Notes under the pieces: model-generated
The model's input: the letters and a program-made list of their open reading frames with translations, nothing else
Told to the model about the DNA's origin: nothing
The model's database searches: none
Part shown: piece by piece, positions 44,961-57,027 of the stretch
How positions within the stretch are numbered: the first letter of the stretch is position 1
How the letters are laid out: each line of letters opens with the position of its first letter
Source of the DNA: Ctena decussata
Lineage: Eukaryota > Mollusca > Bivalvia > Lucinida > Lucinidae
Assembly: GCA_963989385.1 (NCBI GenBank)
Contig: OZ022508.1
Span: forward strand, 34,990,166 to 35,054,165
Reading direction: 5' to 3'
DNA length: 64,000 nucleotides
Program-made: the position numbers and the translations under genes

Positions 44961-45693
44961 CTGCTTTCAGTAGATCTTCTCCAGATGAATCTATGACTCA
45001 AGCCCTTTGGTTGCTTAGAAACAGAGCTAAAGCAACAGATGAACTTCCCCAGTTGTATCAATGGAGCAAGTTTGAAGACTCTGGCCCTTGTGAATACTTC
45101 GAAAATTATTATCGTGCGTCATTTACATACCAGAGAGAAGAAACAATGAAGTTAAAATTACTATCTGTTATTGGCGGATTTTCTATTTAAACAGTTCATT
45201 TATTATTACTTCAAGGAATCAAATATACAAGTATAAACTTACTAATAAAAATACAAGCCATTAATAGGGCACCAAACCGAAGGTACCGCCAAAAAAAAAA
45301 GGAAGAAGAGAGGACAGAATGACAGAAAAGAAAAGAAGTGAAAATAGTGTTAGAAGAAATATACACCTATGCCTAAGATTAGAATTAGGAATGCGACTCG
45401 GGAAAGATTTGTAAAAATAACATACAAACAAAAGATACTTAAGCTAAAAAATGACACAACATAAATATGAAGAATCCAAAGCCACTGTTCATGTAATCAA
45501 TCTCTAGAAAAATGAAGATTTCACCTCGCCATCTTTCCAGATTCAAATATCTACAAGATCAGAAACAACGACTTTGACCGTTTCGTATGCTAAACAGATG
45601 AACTTCCCCAGATGTATCAATGGAGCAAGTTTGAAGACTCTGGCCCTTGTGAATACTTCGAAACTGAGCTAAACACAACGGGTGAATATTTCT
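44961..45693. other. Unassigned, with a duplicated 70-bp phrase
   Basis: AACAGATGAACTTCCCCAG..TATCAATGGAGCAAGTTTGAAG occurs at 45034-45105 and 45593-45664; a weaker relative is at 47700. A-rich tracts between. No gene seen. Confidence 0.5.
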
Positions 45694-47625
45694 ATTCCCC
45701 CGCCATGAAGTGGGGAGGGGCATATAGCTTTGCCCTTGTCCATACATAGGTTCATACGTCTGTAAGTCTGTCACTCTTTGTAGTACTGTTCTTGTCTCAG
45801 CGACTCCTATAGTATTTGATGCAGTGATTTTGAAACTTGCAACAGATCCCCATAAACGACATACATATTTTGACCATATTTCACATTTTGTAGTACTGTT
45901 TGTGTATCCGCACCTCCTTCTACAGTATTTGATGCAGGGATTTGAAACTTGCATCTACGTTCAGACATGCATTGAGCATGTGCATAAAGGAAACAAAACT
46001 TTGATCCAGGTCATTATTGCAGAATTATGTTCCCTTAAATGACATGCATATTTTGGCCCTTTTTCTGTGCCTTATGTACAAGCCCACCTTTTGTCATCCC
46101 TCTAGTGACCTCATTTGTTAACTGATTTTGATGTAACATCACAGCTACATTGGGTAAATTACAATACCTCCATTGAATATGGGTTGTAGGTTGGTAGGGT
46201 CAAGGTCAAGATCACAGTTGCTATTTTTAGAAGAAAAAAATAGTTATTGTCTTAGCCCTTATTTGATTTAACTCCACACAAATGTTAAGTATGCCAATAT
46301 CTTGGACAAATTGGCATTTTCAGCACTGTAGGTCCAGTGTCATACCATGTTGCTATTTTTAAGAAAATTTTGTCATCGCTGTAGGACCGATATTTATTAA
46401 CAGATTTTGATATAACTCCACCCAAATATTAAGTGTGACAATGTCTTGGATAAGTTTGTGATCCTGAGATTTTGGGGTCACAGTCAAGGTCACAGTTTGC
46501 TATTTTTAGAAACTGCACTCATCCCTCTTGTGCCATTTTAAGGACTAATTTTTATATAACTTCACACAAATATTAAGCATGACAATATCTGGGACAAGTT
46601 CACGTTTCAGCATTGTAGGTAGAAGTTCAAGGTCAGAGATGCTATTTTAGGTAAAACTTGGTCGTGGTTTTTAGCCCCTTTTTTGTGAACTGATCTTGAT
46701 ATAACTTCACACAAAGACTACTTTTGACAATATCTTGAACAAGTTTGTGTTTCAGCATTGTAGGTGCAAGGTCAAGGTCATAGTTGCTATTAAAACTTTA
46801 TCATCTCTCTAGCATCCTATTTATTGTCAGATTTTGATGTAACATCACACAAAAGTTAAGTGTGATAATATGTTTTGACAAAGCAATTAAGAGGCAAGGT
46901 CAAGGTCACAGTTGCTAGTTAAAGGCCCCATTGTTCTATCAGCATGAAATATTTTTTTGTGAAGTATCGCTGCAAGCTTCTTATTACAGTTTCTTCTTTG
47001 CAAATGATTGTGATTGGCCGGCTTTGAAAAATAAAACGTCCTTGACATTCTCATAAAAACGATTTGAAAAAATATCTAGATCATTTTGGTTGGCAACTAA
47101 AATGACCTACTTTCAATTTCACAAGTTTCATTACGTGATGAAAATACAAGGTACAAGAGGTAACAATACAAGGCACAGGAGGTAAAATTACAAGGTACAG
47201 TCGTTTAATAGTTGATAAAAATACAATGTAAGGCAAGAATCCCATTCCTTGTCTCGCTGTTGTGTGAGTTAGTTGCCCAACGGGGAACCAGAAACGAAAA
47301 CCGTATTTTTACGGAGAGACTCGTCATTTTTTTTCAAAATGCCTTATTCCTTCTTTTTATGCCGGTTATATGATACAAAAAGCACTACAACCGACATATT
47401 ATCATCAATTCTGAATGCTGTACCAATTTAAAAAGGATTTGTGCTTCGACGATTTTTACCAATGATAGGACTATGGAGACTTTAAAGAAAAAACTGTCAT
47501 CCCTCTAGCACCATTATATATCGACTAATTTTGATAAAACTTAACATAAATATGTCTAAACACATTGCTGCTTGAGTGAGGCATATGGCAGGGGCATTCA
47601 TCACCTTTAGTGATTGTCTAGTTTC
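45694..47625 (-). mobile_element. Pearl/DINE-like element (TTCCCCCGCCATGAAGTGG hairpin), interrupted
   Basis: Hairpin CCCCCGCCATGAAGTGGGG (45696-45718), weak GTCTGTAAGTCTGTC tract, about ten units of about 115 bp with ACTTCACACAAATATTAAGC and AGGTCAAGGTCACAGTTGCT. A TTAA MITE splits it at 46923. Tail GGCAGGGGCATTCATCAC. Confidence 0.5.
46923..47481. mobile_element. MITE with TTAA target duplication (family T), copy B
   Basis: Ends AGGCCCCATTGTTCTATCAG and, inverted, AGTCTCCATAGTCCTATCAT, flanked by TTAA (46919-46922, 47482-47485). Inserted within a pearl-like repeat unit whose halves continue on both sides. Contains a local triplication of ACAAGGTACAGGAGGTAA. Confidence 0.8.
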
Positions 47626-47981
47626 TATGTTCAGTCAACCGTAAAATTTAGCCCATGGCCCAATATGCATCGCTGCTTTCAGTTGAACTTTGCCTGACAC
47701 ACCTATGAAGCAAGTTTGAAGACACTAGCCCATGGAGTTGCTTAGAAACCAATATAAACGTAAAAGGTGAATATTTTCAGAAAGGCGCATTTGGAAGCAC
47801 AAAAAGGGTAATGCATAGGCACATCTTTGCTTCACAAAGTGGCACCAAAGGGCAATAGGGACAACCCAGGGACACCATTCCACCTCGCCACCTGAAAACA
47901 TGCTGTGCCCTCCCCCCAAGACACATACAACACACACTCGCTAGGATTATCTCTGTGATAGAGCACTAATGACTATTTTAT

Positions 47982-48868
47982 ATGGGGTGCCGTTTTACTA
48001 TATTCCCTATTTATGGATATCCATAATGCATTTTAGATATCCATAATCCATTTATGGATATCCAAAATTCATTTTTGGATATCATAAAATATTAGTGGAT
48101 ATCCATACTTATTAATGGATATCCATAATTCAATTTATGGATATCCTTAAATCAAATTATGGATATCCCAAAATCGAATTATGGATATCCAAAAATAAGA
48201 AACGTTTTTGGATTTCCATAATTCGATTTTTGGATATCCATTATTTGATTTTTGGATATCCATAATTCCTTGTTTTAGATATCCATAAATAAAACTGAAT
48301 ATTTAATATCCATAATTAGATATAAGGATATCCGAAAATCCATTATGAACATCCATCATTTAATTTTTGGATATCCATAATTCGTTTTTCGATATCCATT
48401 AATTGAATTTTGGAGATCCATAAATAATTATGGATATCCAATATTATTTTGTGATATCTAAAAACTGAATTATGGATATCAAAATATTGATTATGGATAT
48501 CCAAAAATGAATTATGGAGATCCAGAAATCGAATTATTGATATCAATAATTCGAATGACAGATATCAATAAATCGAACCATGGATATCCATAAATCGCAT
48601 TATGAATACCCAGAAACCGAATTATAGATATCCAAAAATCTGCTGAATTTTTGGATATCCATAAATTGAATTATGGATATCCATAATTCGATTTATGGAT
48701 ATCCACATTTAATTCATGGATATCCAAAAGCACAGCAGATTTTTTTGGATATCCATGAATCGAATTATGGATATTTATCATTATGCCGTATGTTTGGATA
48801 TCCATAAATTGAAATATTGATATGCAAAAATCCATAAATAGTGAATAAATAGTAAAACGGCACCCCAT
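47982..48868. mobile_element. TIR element filled with GGATATCC repeats
   Basis: The termini ATGGGGTGCCGTTTTACTAT..CCCTATTTATGGA and inverse enclose about 40 degenerate copies of a roughly 20-bp phrase ATAATTCGATTTATGGATATCC-like, many containing the palindrome GGATATCC. Flanks TAT/ATAT fit a short A/T target duplication. Confidence 0.75.
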
Positions 48869-49057
48869 ATTAATGAGGGCCATTAACCTACCAGCATGCT
48901 CATTATGAAAAAAAAGTGTATTTAATCCTATAAGAAGTAAACATTAGTGTATAAAATCAGATTGTAAATAAAAGCTTACCGAGGGTTAATTTATTCAGGT
49001 GTGAAAGACTAATCTAAATTTTGTTTTTAATTTAACATAACATCCAGACAGACTCTT
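48869..49057. other. Short unassigned spacer before the segmental duplication
   Basis: AT-rich; nothing recognised. Confidence 0.4.
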
Positions 49058-49168
49058 TTGAAAACTACCCTTTTTAGTAATTCAAATTCTGGAAACGTAC
49101 ATGGCATATTCTTCCATAATGAATACTCCATCACGCATCAGTTCCAAATCAGCCAAAGACGTTTAAAC

Positions 49169-51196
49169 CAGGGAATTGTAAGAGAAGGAATAACAACAGA
49201 CTAATTGGACCAATTAGCACCAATTAAGTCCTGTAGAATCTCTATGGAGACTACTCGGAGAGGTGCTAATCGATTTGATAACATTGTACCCCATCATCGT
49301 TACCGACACACCTAGATAAAGAGCCGATTCTTATCGCCGTCTCACTAATTTATCGAGTGAGGCACCTGTTAATTTTCTTAATTTTATAAATTAGAACAAT
49401 TTAGGTAAAGTGCGCGTAATCACAGTTAAGTGTGGCGTGTGAAGCAGCGTCATGCGGTTGTTCAATCATCCAAATCGGACCACAAATAGTTAACTTACAG
49501 CGTTTCAAAATATTTCGTGTCCTATAAAAAAAGAAATTTACGCAATTTTCATATTAAATTTTAAAGGCCTTCCGGCGAAGTCCTGAAAATAAAGTCATGT
49601 TTATATGAGAACAAAATATGTAAGGATAGTAACCGTCTAAATGTCTGGAATGCGCACCGATGCGAACATTGAAAAAATATGAGTTAATGATGACCAGTCA
49701 TTATCGACTGAGGCAAATTTCAAGGTATGAAAAAAGAAAAGGAATGGAAATCCATGTCTAATGGTAGGAGACACATACACAGTAGTGGTGCGGGGCTTTA
49801 GAAGCGGCCTCTTAATCAGCATGAGGGCGGGGTCGTAATAGGAATAAGTACTGCACTTTGGTAGTTTAAAAGAAATTTCGTAGGCGTCCGTCAATTCTTA
49901 CTGAAAAGCGGAACAAGGCGCATTTTTGCAATTTGGAAATATTTTCACAGTGTTTGTCTTTTATTCCTCGTAATATCAACCCATAATTTGAAAGCGTAAA
50001 TATGAAAACTTCAAATTTTAACTCCATAAGACACCAAATTTCAGAGAATAAGAAATTGACCATGCGCCCTGCGAAGACTAAGATCACTCTTTCATCGGCC
50101 CAGTCAGATCAGTCTTCGCTGTGCGCGTTATGCGGTGGAGGACCAAGCGTTACTTAGGCGGAAGCATAGTCTCTCCTGACTGGAAAGGTCATGGACTAAG
50201 CTGATCGAAGGCTTCTCCGGTCATACGCCATTTTCCTTTTTCTCATATACTTCGCATATTATAGAAACCGCCTCCTTCAGAAGGGGAAACAAGAGCGCAA
50301 ACGTCTCACAAGCCCATGAAAAAGTCACAAATGTCAAATATGGAAGAAATATTCTTTTTATTAAACTGTAAATGAAATGGCGAGAGTTCTTACAAACGCC
50401 AATTCATACGTTTTACGCTTAATATGACATCTGTAACAAATCTTATTCACCCTTATTCTCCCGACATTTTTTTTTCTCAAAATCAACATTATCCTTCCGG
50501 AATAGTACTTTATTTCAATCCGATACATTCGCAATGGTACCAGTCGATAGTACAATTTTGTTTTTTCACACAAAAGCATCTGATCAGTCTCAACGGAAAG
50601 GACTCTCCAAGTTAAAAAATTTCATGTATGCTTCTTTCTTAGCTAATTTCTTGAGATCTAATTGTCAAATTGGAATTTCAATCGCAAACTGTGCTTACAA
50701 CCAATATCACACCAAGTAAATAAGGTGGAAACATCAATTTGACGCAAAACGGCTATAAAAAGGTTGTGTCTCTGTTATGATGGCTGACGCAGTTGAATTA
50801 AATGAATTGTTGCCATTTTAAAGCGCTAAAGAAACAGCAATTTTGACTATTTCAGTATAAGATTGATTTTAATTTCATTCATGAACATCAACAGTGTTAT
50901 TTTCACTCGTGTTTTCGCCACTTGTAAAAATACTGCTTTTGGTGTTCATTCTGTGAAATAAACTGAATCGGTCCTACACTGAAAAAGTCAAATATCCTCT
51001 ACCATAACTGAAGATCACAGCCAGTGCGCATGCTCGGTTAGACGGTTTCAGGATCGGATAACCGCCAGGACAGTAATCTTGCGCAATTTTCACACGTACT
51101 TATCAATTTATTGCAAATAGGTGATAAAGAGTCGGTAACGATGATGGTACTTTTGAAGTGGGTTCTGTTGTTATTCCTTGTGTCTTATACTTCCAT
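49169..51196. mobile_element. hAT-like element with 8-bp TSD GTTTAAAC
   Basis: GTTTAAAC flanks the element at 49161-49168 and 51197-51204 but occurs once at 60177-60184 in the uninterrupted duplicate. The imperfect inverted ends are CAGGGAATTGTAAGAG..AAGGAATAACAACAGA and ATGGAAGTATAAGACAC..AAGGAATAACAACAGA. An 8-bp duplication and CAGGG start point to the hAT superfamily. No transposase frame was seen in its 2.0 kb. Confidence 0.8.
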
Positions 51197-51839
51197 GTTT
51201 AAACTTCCAAAATGGGCCTTCGCACAACTAAAATCAGTGTTGGTTGGTTGGTTGTTTTGGGTTAACGGCCCTTTGAGACAGTATTTCAGTCTATATCGGG
51301 CCGTAACTGAAATCAAAGAACATAATGTTGGTGGTTGCTGTGAGAGAGTAGCTTTTCCCCCCTAGTAGTTTTTCCCCCGGAAAAATGACTATGATTTTTC
51401 CATAGTAGAATATCCCACCGGAAAAATGGCTATATAGTAGAATTTCCCTCCGGAAATATGACTATATAGCCAATTCTCCCCGGGGAAAATCTACTATACG
51501 TGTTTTTGCAAAGCCGTTTTTCCCCTCTATAGTGGATTTTCCCCCTGGTAATATGATTGCAGGAAAACAAGCTACATAATGGAATTTGCTCCTTCTCCTA
51601 TTATAATAGTGAGGGCCATAACTGAAACAGAAATATGAAGTATCTGTCCGTAAAATATCGTGGATAACAAATGCTAGAACCGCATGCATGTGTCCATCAG
51701 TCTGTAGTGTTTGGGGGAAACAGGTAGGCATTTTGCTTTTCCATGTTAGCCAAAACGGATGAGTGTACGTGGTTGTGATTGTGTGCATAAATTTGTATAA
51801 TTTTGTGTTTGTACAACGGTTCATATGTGCGTGCGTGCA

Positions 51840-51905
51840 GCGGAGTGCCTGGACTAGTGTTCGCCTTTAAGCAAGAGTCGTGGGCTCGACTCCCATTGGG
51901 ACACA
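51840..51905 (+). other. tRNA-like fragment
   Basis: GTGCCTGGACTAGTG with box B-like GGGCTCGACTCCC and possible anticodon arm around CCTTTAAGC. Pairing is weak and no SINE body is recognised; probably a SINE head relic. Confidence 0.3.
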
Positions 51906-52700
51906 CGTCCGATTATGATTGTCAATGTAATAACTCCCTACTAAATCAAACATGACTTGATAATGCACCTATTCATACATCTTCCTATAGAGGATATTCT
52001 GAGTTACTATTAATAGCACAGCTGCGTGTCATTAACAGAGCACATGGCTCGCTGGAGGTAATAAAATGTAAACACAGCTGATAAGCTATAGAGTTTACAT
52101 GGAACTCAACACCCTCTTATTAATTATTGGCTTTTAATGAGGCAATGAAAGCTTTTTAAATAGGATTGCAAAACTGATAAAGACCGAAGATGCAAATTTA
52201 CTACATGCTTAATATACAATACATGGATCTTGTATGAAATGAATAATGAGCTAGGATTTGCAGGGAAAATAGTAGAATTTTCAGTGAATTAAATCAAGTA
52301 TTTAAAGACAAATGGGATGTAAAATCAACCTTATTATGACAACTATGCTGAAGAGTAACACTCATTTTGTCAAAACAAGAAGAACTTGATGAGCCATATT
52401 TGCTTATGTTTTCAAAAACATCCGAAAACAAGTTTAAATTATAACATATTTTAAACTGTTTAAATAAAAGAAAATAATAATTGGAATCAATTGTATCAGC
52501 TAACCACTCAAGGACCCTAATTTCTTCACCTGGTAGGCATTAGAAGTCATAAAATATTAACAAATATTACTGCTGATAGATATCAGAGGAAGAAGTGTTA
52601 ACCCATATCAGACTGCTCTTTCATGATCTGCATTATTTGCCATACAGCCAACCTGGTTACACAAGTCCCTGATTTGACAGAGTATTTCATATTTGATGGT
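51906..52700. other. No recognised feature
   Basis: AT-rich interior of the 4.0-kb element, without coding signal. Confidence 0.4.
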
Positions 52701-52729
52701 ACAGACCATGACATTAATTGGGAGTTTAA

Positions 52730-54119
52730 ATCCTTTATTCTATCAGCATGAAATATTTTATCAGGAGGCATCGCTGCACGCGTCTCATTGTACATGACCG
52801 TGATTAGCCACCTTTAAAAACAAACAAAAAAAAAACAACAACAAAATGTTCGAAAAATGATTCAGGTCATTTTAGTTGGCAACTGATATGACCATTAGTA
52901 CTATTGACTTTAACACACTTTAATGAAAAATGGTAAAAATACAATGTACAAGACCATTTTGAACATGGTAAAAATACAATGTACAAGCGTGGAGCCACAT
53001 TCATTGTCCCACTTTTGTTTACATTCCATCACTCGACAGGAAACCAGAAAAGGAAAATTGTATTTTGGAGCGAGCTGTCATTTTCAAAAACATGTTCCCC
53101 AATTTTTGCCAGTTAGGGACGAGCCATTTATTATCAGGGGGGGGGGGGGGGGGGGGGGGCGGGTACATTTTCATATGGTTCACCAAAATTTTTCCGACCC
53201 CCCCAGTCTCACCAGAATTATTTTTCCGACCCCCCCAGATAGGTGACAAAAATTTTTATGACCCCCCCTATCCCCAGTGCCACACACACACACGCACACA
53301 CACCATATTACCTATTCTATGTCAGACTGACCTCAAACCTAGCTGTATGAAACACAAAGAATATTTTTCTTATTCTAACAGGTTAATTACATGTAATCAT
53401 GGTCTGTTTAAACTTTGTCTGCATTTCTCGCACTTTTTTCTTCTGCTAATGGCCATCAAGAAATCTGTTGTCAAATGCTTAATAATTATAACTGTAAATA
53501 ATATTAATTGGGTCTCTGGGTGGAGGGGGTCTGGGGGCACAGCCCCCAGAAGCCACAGTGTTTTTGCTGATGAAAAAGTATGCGGAGAGCTGATATCACA
53601 AATGCAGGCATTAAATTTAATTGAGCACAAAATCATGTACTTGACATGATTTTTAGACACTTTCATACTGTTCTAGCAAATCAATGAAAAGATCTTTTTT
53701 TTGATATGAGGGTGCCCAAGTCTTTTTGTCATTTCCATAAAGTGGCTTAAGTTTTGAGTTTGAAAGAAAAGGAAATTTTAGGAGTAATGGGGGGTCTGGG
53801 GGGCTTCGCCCCCCAGAAGCGGAGACATTTTTAATAATAAAGACTGATGGAAGAATTCTGACCCCCCCAATATGCCTAATGAAATATATGACCCCCCCTG
53901 CTCCAAGGCTTTTTTATTTCCAACCCCCCCCCCCCCAGTACATCACCAAAAAAAAATTCCGACCCCCCTAAATGTACCCGGCCCCCCACCTGATAATAAA
54001 TGACTCGTCCCTTATATGACTCACCTCGACCCATACTTTATCACCAAATGTGAAGGCTGAAGCCTTTTCATGTGGATTTGTGTTTGAATGTTTTTTGCAC
54101 TGCTAGACATATGGAGACT
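52730..54119. mobile_element. MITE with TTAA target duplication (family T), copy C, interrupted
   Basis: Left end ATCCTTTATTCTATCAGCAT and right end ATATGGAGACT with TTAA at 52726-52729 and 54120-54123. Interior phrases GGTCATTTTAGTTGGCAACT and GCCAGTTA..TATGACTCA match copies A and B. It is split at 53116-54011 by another element. Confidence 0.75.
53116..54011. mobile_element. Harbinger-like TIR element with TTA duplication
   Basis: The ends GGGACGAGCCATTTATTATC and, inverted, GGGACGAGTCATTTATTATC are flanked by TTA (53113-53115, 54012-54014). Uninterrupted family T copy A reads GCCAGTTGTATGACTCA at the same place. A 3-bp TWA duplication with GGG ends fits PIF/Harbinger-type MITEs. It holds a 23-G run (53137-53159) and phrases CTGGGGGCACAGCCCCCAG and CTTCGCCCCCCAGAAGC. 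Confidence 0.75.
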
Positions 54120-54123
54120 TTAA

Positions 54124-55130
54124 TGTCCCATTTTTCAATTAATCAATTATTACAGCGGTAGATAACTGGGTTATCAAACATTATTTTGCAGTTACATGTG
54201 TAAAATAAAATAGTAATAATCGGTAATATATCTAATTAAATCAGACTGATTTGCTTTTACTTGTATAATTATCTTTAACATTTAATCAGTTATTAACCAC
54301 CCATAGAGGAATGTCTGGGTATTTGTTTCTTCTGGGTTCCATTCTTTTTTATTTAATTATTAATTTCTCTCATTTGCAAAAGAAATATACTGTGCAAAAA
54401 GTACTTGAATTTTAGATTTTTCTTTTCATCATAGTAAAGGCGATAATAAATGATAAAAAAAGTCATGTACACTGGGTAGGCTAAATGTTATGGTTTCAGT
54501 CTAACTTCATTACATAATTATGATAGTCTTTGAATTTCAAGTACTCAATTTTTATCATTTTTAATCAGTTTTTGATGAAAGGCGATATGAAATATCAGTC
54601 AGAGAACTGACAGCTTAACTGATGACACATTTTACATTTGAGGTGTAATGAACAATTTTATGTGCAACAATAGATACGAATTAAAAACAATGGGGAGCCA
54701 CATATTATATCTAGAACTTCATCCTGAGGAGCAATGAGTACAATGCTATTTCCTAAATCTCCATGTGTTATATGAGTTGCATCATTGCATCATAAATAAT
54801 CATTCTTGTTTAACATAAATTATCAACTTCCCAGCATTTGACATTTACTACTGTTGCAAAAACAAAGCATTATTAACATATCAGGTTTACTGTGTGTATC
54901 AATGGAGGCTTGCAGCATTTTACCTCCACTTAATTATTCATGAGGAACAGCTGTGTGTAATCTCTAGCAGAATATCGTCTATAGCATGCATGCGTATTTG
55001 TTTAAATTAGTATTTATTGATTATTATAAAAATATGGTTGCTGAATTTGCATATTGATTTTTTGAAATTAATCACATTTATTACCTCCCTTGAAGAAGTG
55101 ATGCATTTTTTATGCGATTAATTCCGTAAA
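54124..55130. other. No recognised feature
   Basis: AT-rich interior of the 4.0-kb element. No open frame of note. Confidence 0.4.
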
Positions 55131-55760
55131 ATGTTTCTGTTCCATTCCGTTCCGTTTCGTTCCGTTCCGCAAAATACCAATAGCCAGACCAAATTCACTA
55201 ATAGCCAATTTCCCGGTGGGGGAAAGAGGACTATGGCGGAAATGTGGCTCTATGAGGTCCGGACAATCCACTATATAGCCGTCCTATCCTATAGCCACTT
55301 TTCCGGGGGGAAAGGGGGAAAAAACCACTCTCTGACAGTTGCCACTCCTGATGGGACTCGCACATGAAACTGAACCAATCTGCCTAAACTGACGTCAGTC
55401 CTACTTCCTCAATGATCCTTACGAAATTTCATAAAAAAAGACCACAAGATGCAGTATGTAAAAATTTCTCGGGAGCTACATTCCCCTTCGCACCCCTCGT
55501 CCCCCCCCACCCCCCCCCACCCCCCACCCAACCACCACCACACACATGCTCGAGCTCTCGCCTTTGGTACAAGCAAATACATAGCCTGATCACTTTTCAC
55601 GAGCCGGCGACGGCCATTCTACCAGAACTACTAGCTTCCTACCCCTATGACGTTCCGTTCCGTTTCTTGATATTGACCCACCTTATTAACTGTAACTGCC
55701 TCTCTTCAAAGTTTCCAAGTTTACTTTCGATACTCTCCGAGGTCTCAGGTTTACAAATTA

Positions 55761-55954
55761 GATGGATGGATGACTTGCGATTTTACGTCCCTTTTAACAG
55801 GTTTTCCGTCATATCAGGACAATAGGAGAGTGATAATGCAAGGCTGTATGCCATGGAAGCCCGTTTACGATTGGAAAGATTTGCTCCTGCGAGCATCGAA
55901 CCTTGGACCTCTAGATCAGCAAGCCAGCGCTTAACCTGCTGAGCTACAGTGGCT
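55761..55954 (-). mobile_element. tRNA-derived SINE, family 2, copy 1
   Basis: On the minus strand the head reads AGCCACTGTAGCTCAGCAGG..TTAAGCGCTGG with box B GGTTCGATGCT and anticodon-arm GCT (Ser-like), then a body ending in a CATCCATCCATC tail (gatggatggatg at the left here). Copied with its surroundings at 60708-60901. Confidence 0.8.
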
Positions 55955-55981
55955 AATGAAGATTACTTATAGAGCCCAGCA

Positions 55982-56085
55982 GGCACATGGCGTCAAAATG
56001 ACGTCATATTGACGTCGATGCGACGTCATCACGTCGCATCGACGTCAACACAACGTCATTTCAACGTCGTGTGCCCGCTGGAAGG
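55982..56085. repeat. GACGTC palindromic MITE, copy 1
   Basis: CAGCAGGCACATGGCGTCAA..AATGACGTC and inverse ..ACGTCGTGTGCCCGCTGG frame repeated GACGTC/GACGTT words. A sister is at 60927-61030. Confidence 0.85.
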
Positions 56086-56214
56086 GAACAAAGGAAATGA
56101 GAATTTACTCTCAGTTTCAAATAAGTCGGCCAAGTAATGCAAACTTTTATATTTACCAAAGCTTCAGTCAATGATCAATACTATAAAACTTTTATTTTTA
56201 GTCGATGCATATTT

Positions 56215-56440
56215 GGGCCCCGACACGACCAAACTAACAAAGTGGCATGTGCGCCACGGGAAATCTCAAATCAGCCTGTCCTTTCTCCCAATCTGATCAG
56301 AGTCTTGGCTGTGCGCTTAAAGGGTAACTAAGGTTCTATTCAAAGCATACTCAATGCGGACAGCGAAGACTCCAATCAGACTGATCTGACCGTTCACAGG
56401 GCGCACATGCCACTTTGTTTGTTTGTCGTGCCGCGACTCA
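56215..56440. repeat. MITE-1, copy g
   Basis: Ends GGGCCCCGACACGACCAAAC and GTTTGTCGTGCCGCGACTCA. The internal arms have decayed. The duplicate is at 61162-61387. Confidence 0.75.
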
Positions 56441-56763
56441 GTTTTACTTACACTTTCCATCATTCTGTAAATTTGGACCAAGCCACCCGTACCAGTGGCT
56501 GTATAAACTGATAAATGCATGTACATCTGCAGACAGCGATTAGACTGCACCTAGAACAGTCTGATCTGTGTCTAACCTGTAAGTCAAGAGATGCATGAAA
56601 GAAGTTTGACAGTTGTTTGACATTACTACGAGTTATTATAGCTTAAGTAAAAATAGGTATAATGAAGAATTTCAGACCTGAACAGTGAAATATTAAGATA
56701 AGCGTAGGCATTTAAAAGTGCGTATACTTTCTTTTTCCTTTGAGTGTATATTGAAGCTCACAG

Positions 56764-56966
56764 CAGAGCTCTAGATAAGAGGGGTATTTGATGATAATTG
56801 AGGGATAATTTTTTTCATTTATCATTGAAACCATATGTTGTGACCCTTCATCTGAACCGTCTCGTCGAGACGGTTCAGATGAGGGGTCACAACATATGTT
56901 TTTATGCAGAATTAGCAAAAATTATCCCTAATTATCACCCAATACTCCCTCTTATCTAGTGCTCTG
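56764..56966. repeat. Foldback MITE (CAGAGCTCTAGATAAGAGG family), copy 1
   Basis: Arms run from CAGAGCTCTAGATAAGAGGG through GATAATTGAGGGATAATTTT to a perfect central palindrome ATGTTGTGACC..CATCTGAACCGTCTCG and back. Confidence 0.88.
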
Positions 56967-57027
56967 TCACAGGCTGAGTATAAACTGGAGTTTGGACAAG
57001 TCAATCCTTTAAGACACTTCGGATGAA

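Larger units (their letters stand above)
51339..55337. mobile_element. 4.0-kb TIR element with GTTGC duplication and GGGGGAAAA-type subterminal repeats
   Basis: The ends TGTGAGAGAGTAGCTTTTCC and, inverted, TGTCAGAGAGTGGTTTTTTC are flanked by GTTGC (51334-51338, 55338-55342). The duplicate at about 60262-60266 has one GTTGC, an empty site. Subterminal zones repeat CCCCCGGAAAAATGACTAT and CTATATAG phrases (51360-51560 and 55195-55320). It contains a TTAA MITE with a further element inside. No transposase was recognised. Superfamily unknown. Confidence 0.75.

Noticed and set aside
45559..45954. 131-codon frame on the minus strand
   Set aside because: It spans the hairpin and core units of a pearl-like element and has no recognisable domain.
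51111..51365. Frame starting with a signal-peptide-like MMVLLKWVLLLFLVSY
   Set aside because: Its first part is the terminal inverted repeat of the hAT-like element and the frame crosses the element border and target duplication. The duplicate lacks it, so it is not a gene.
53065..53649. Longest open frame in the right half (194 codons, + strand)
   Set aside because: It crosses a 23-G run (poly-Gly) and lies across the border of a TIR element. It contains CA-repeat coded His/Thr runs and no domain, so it is a chance frame.
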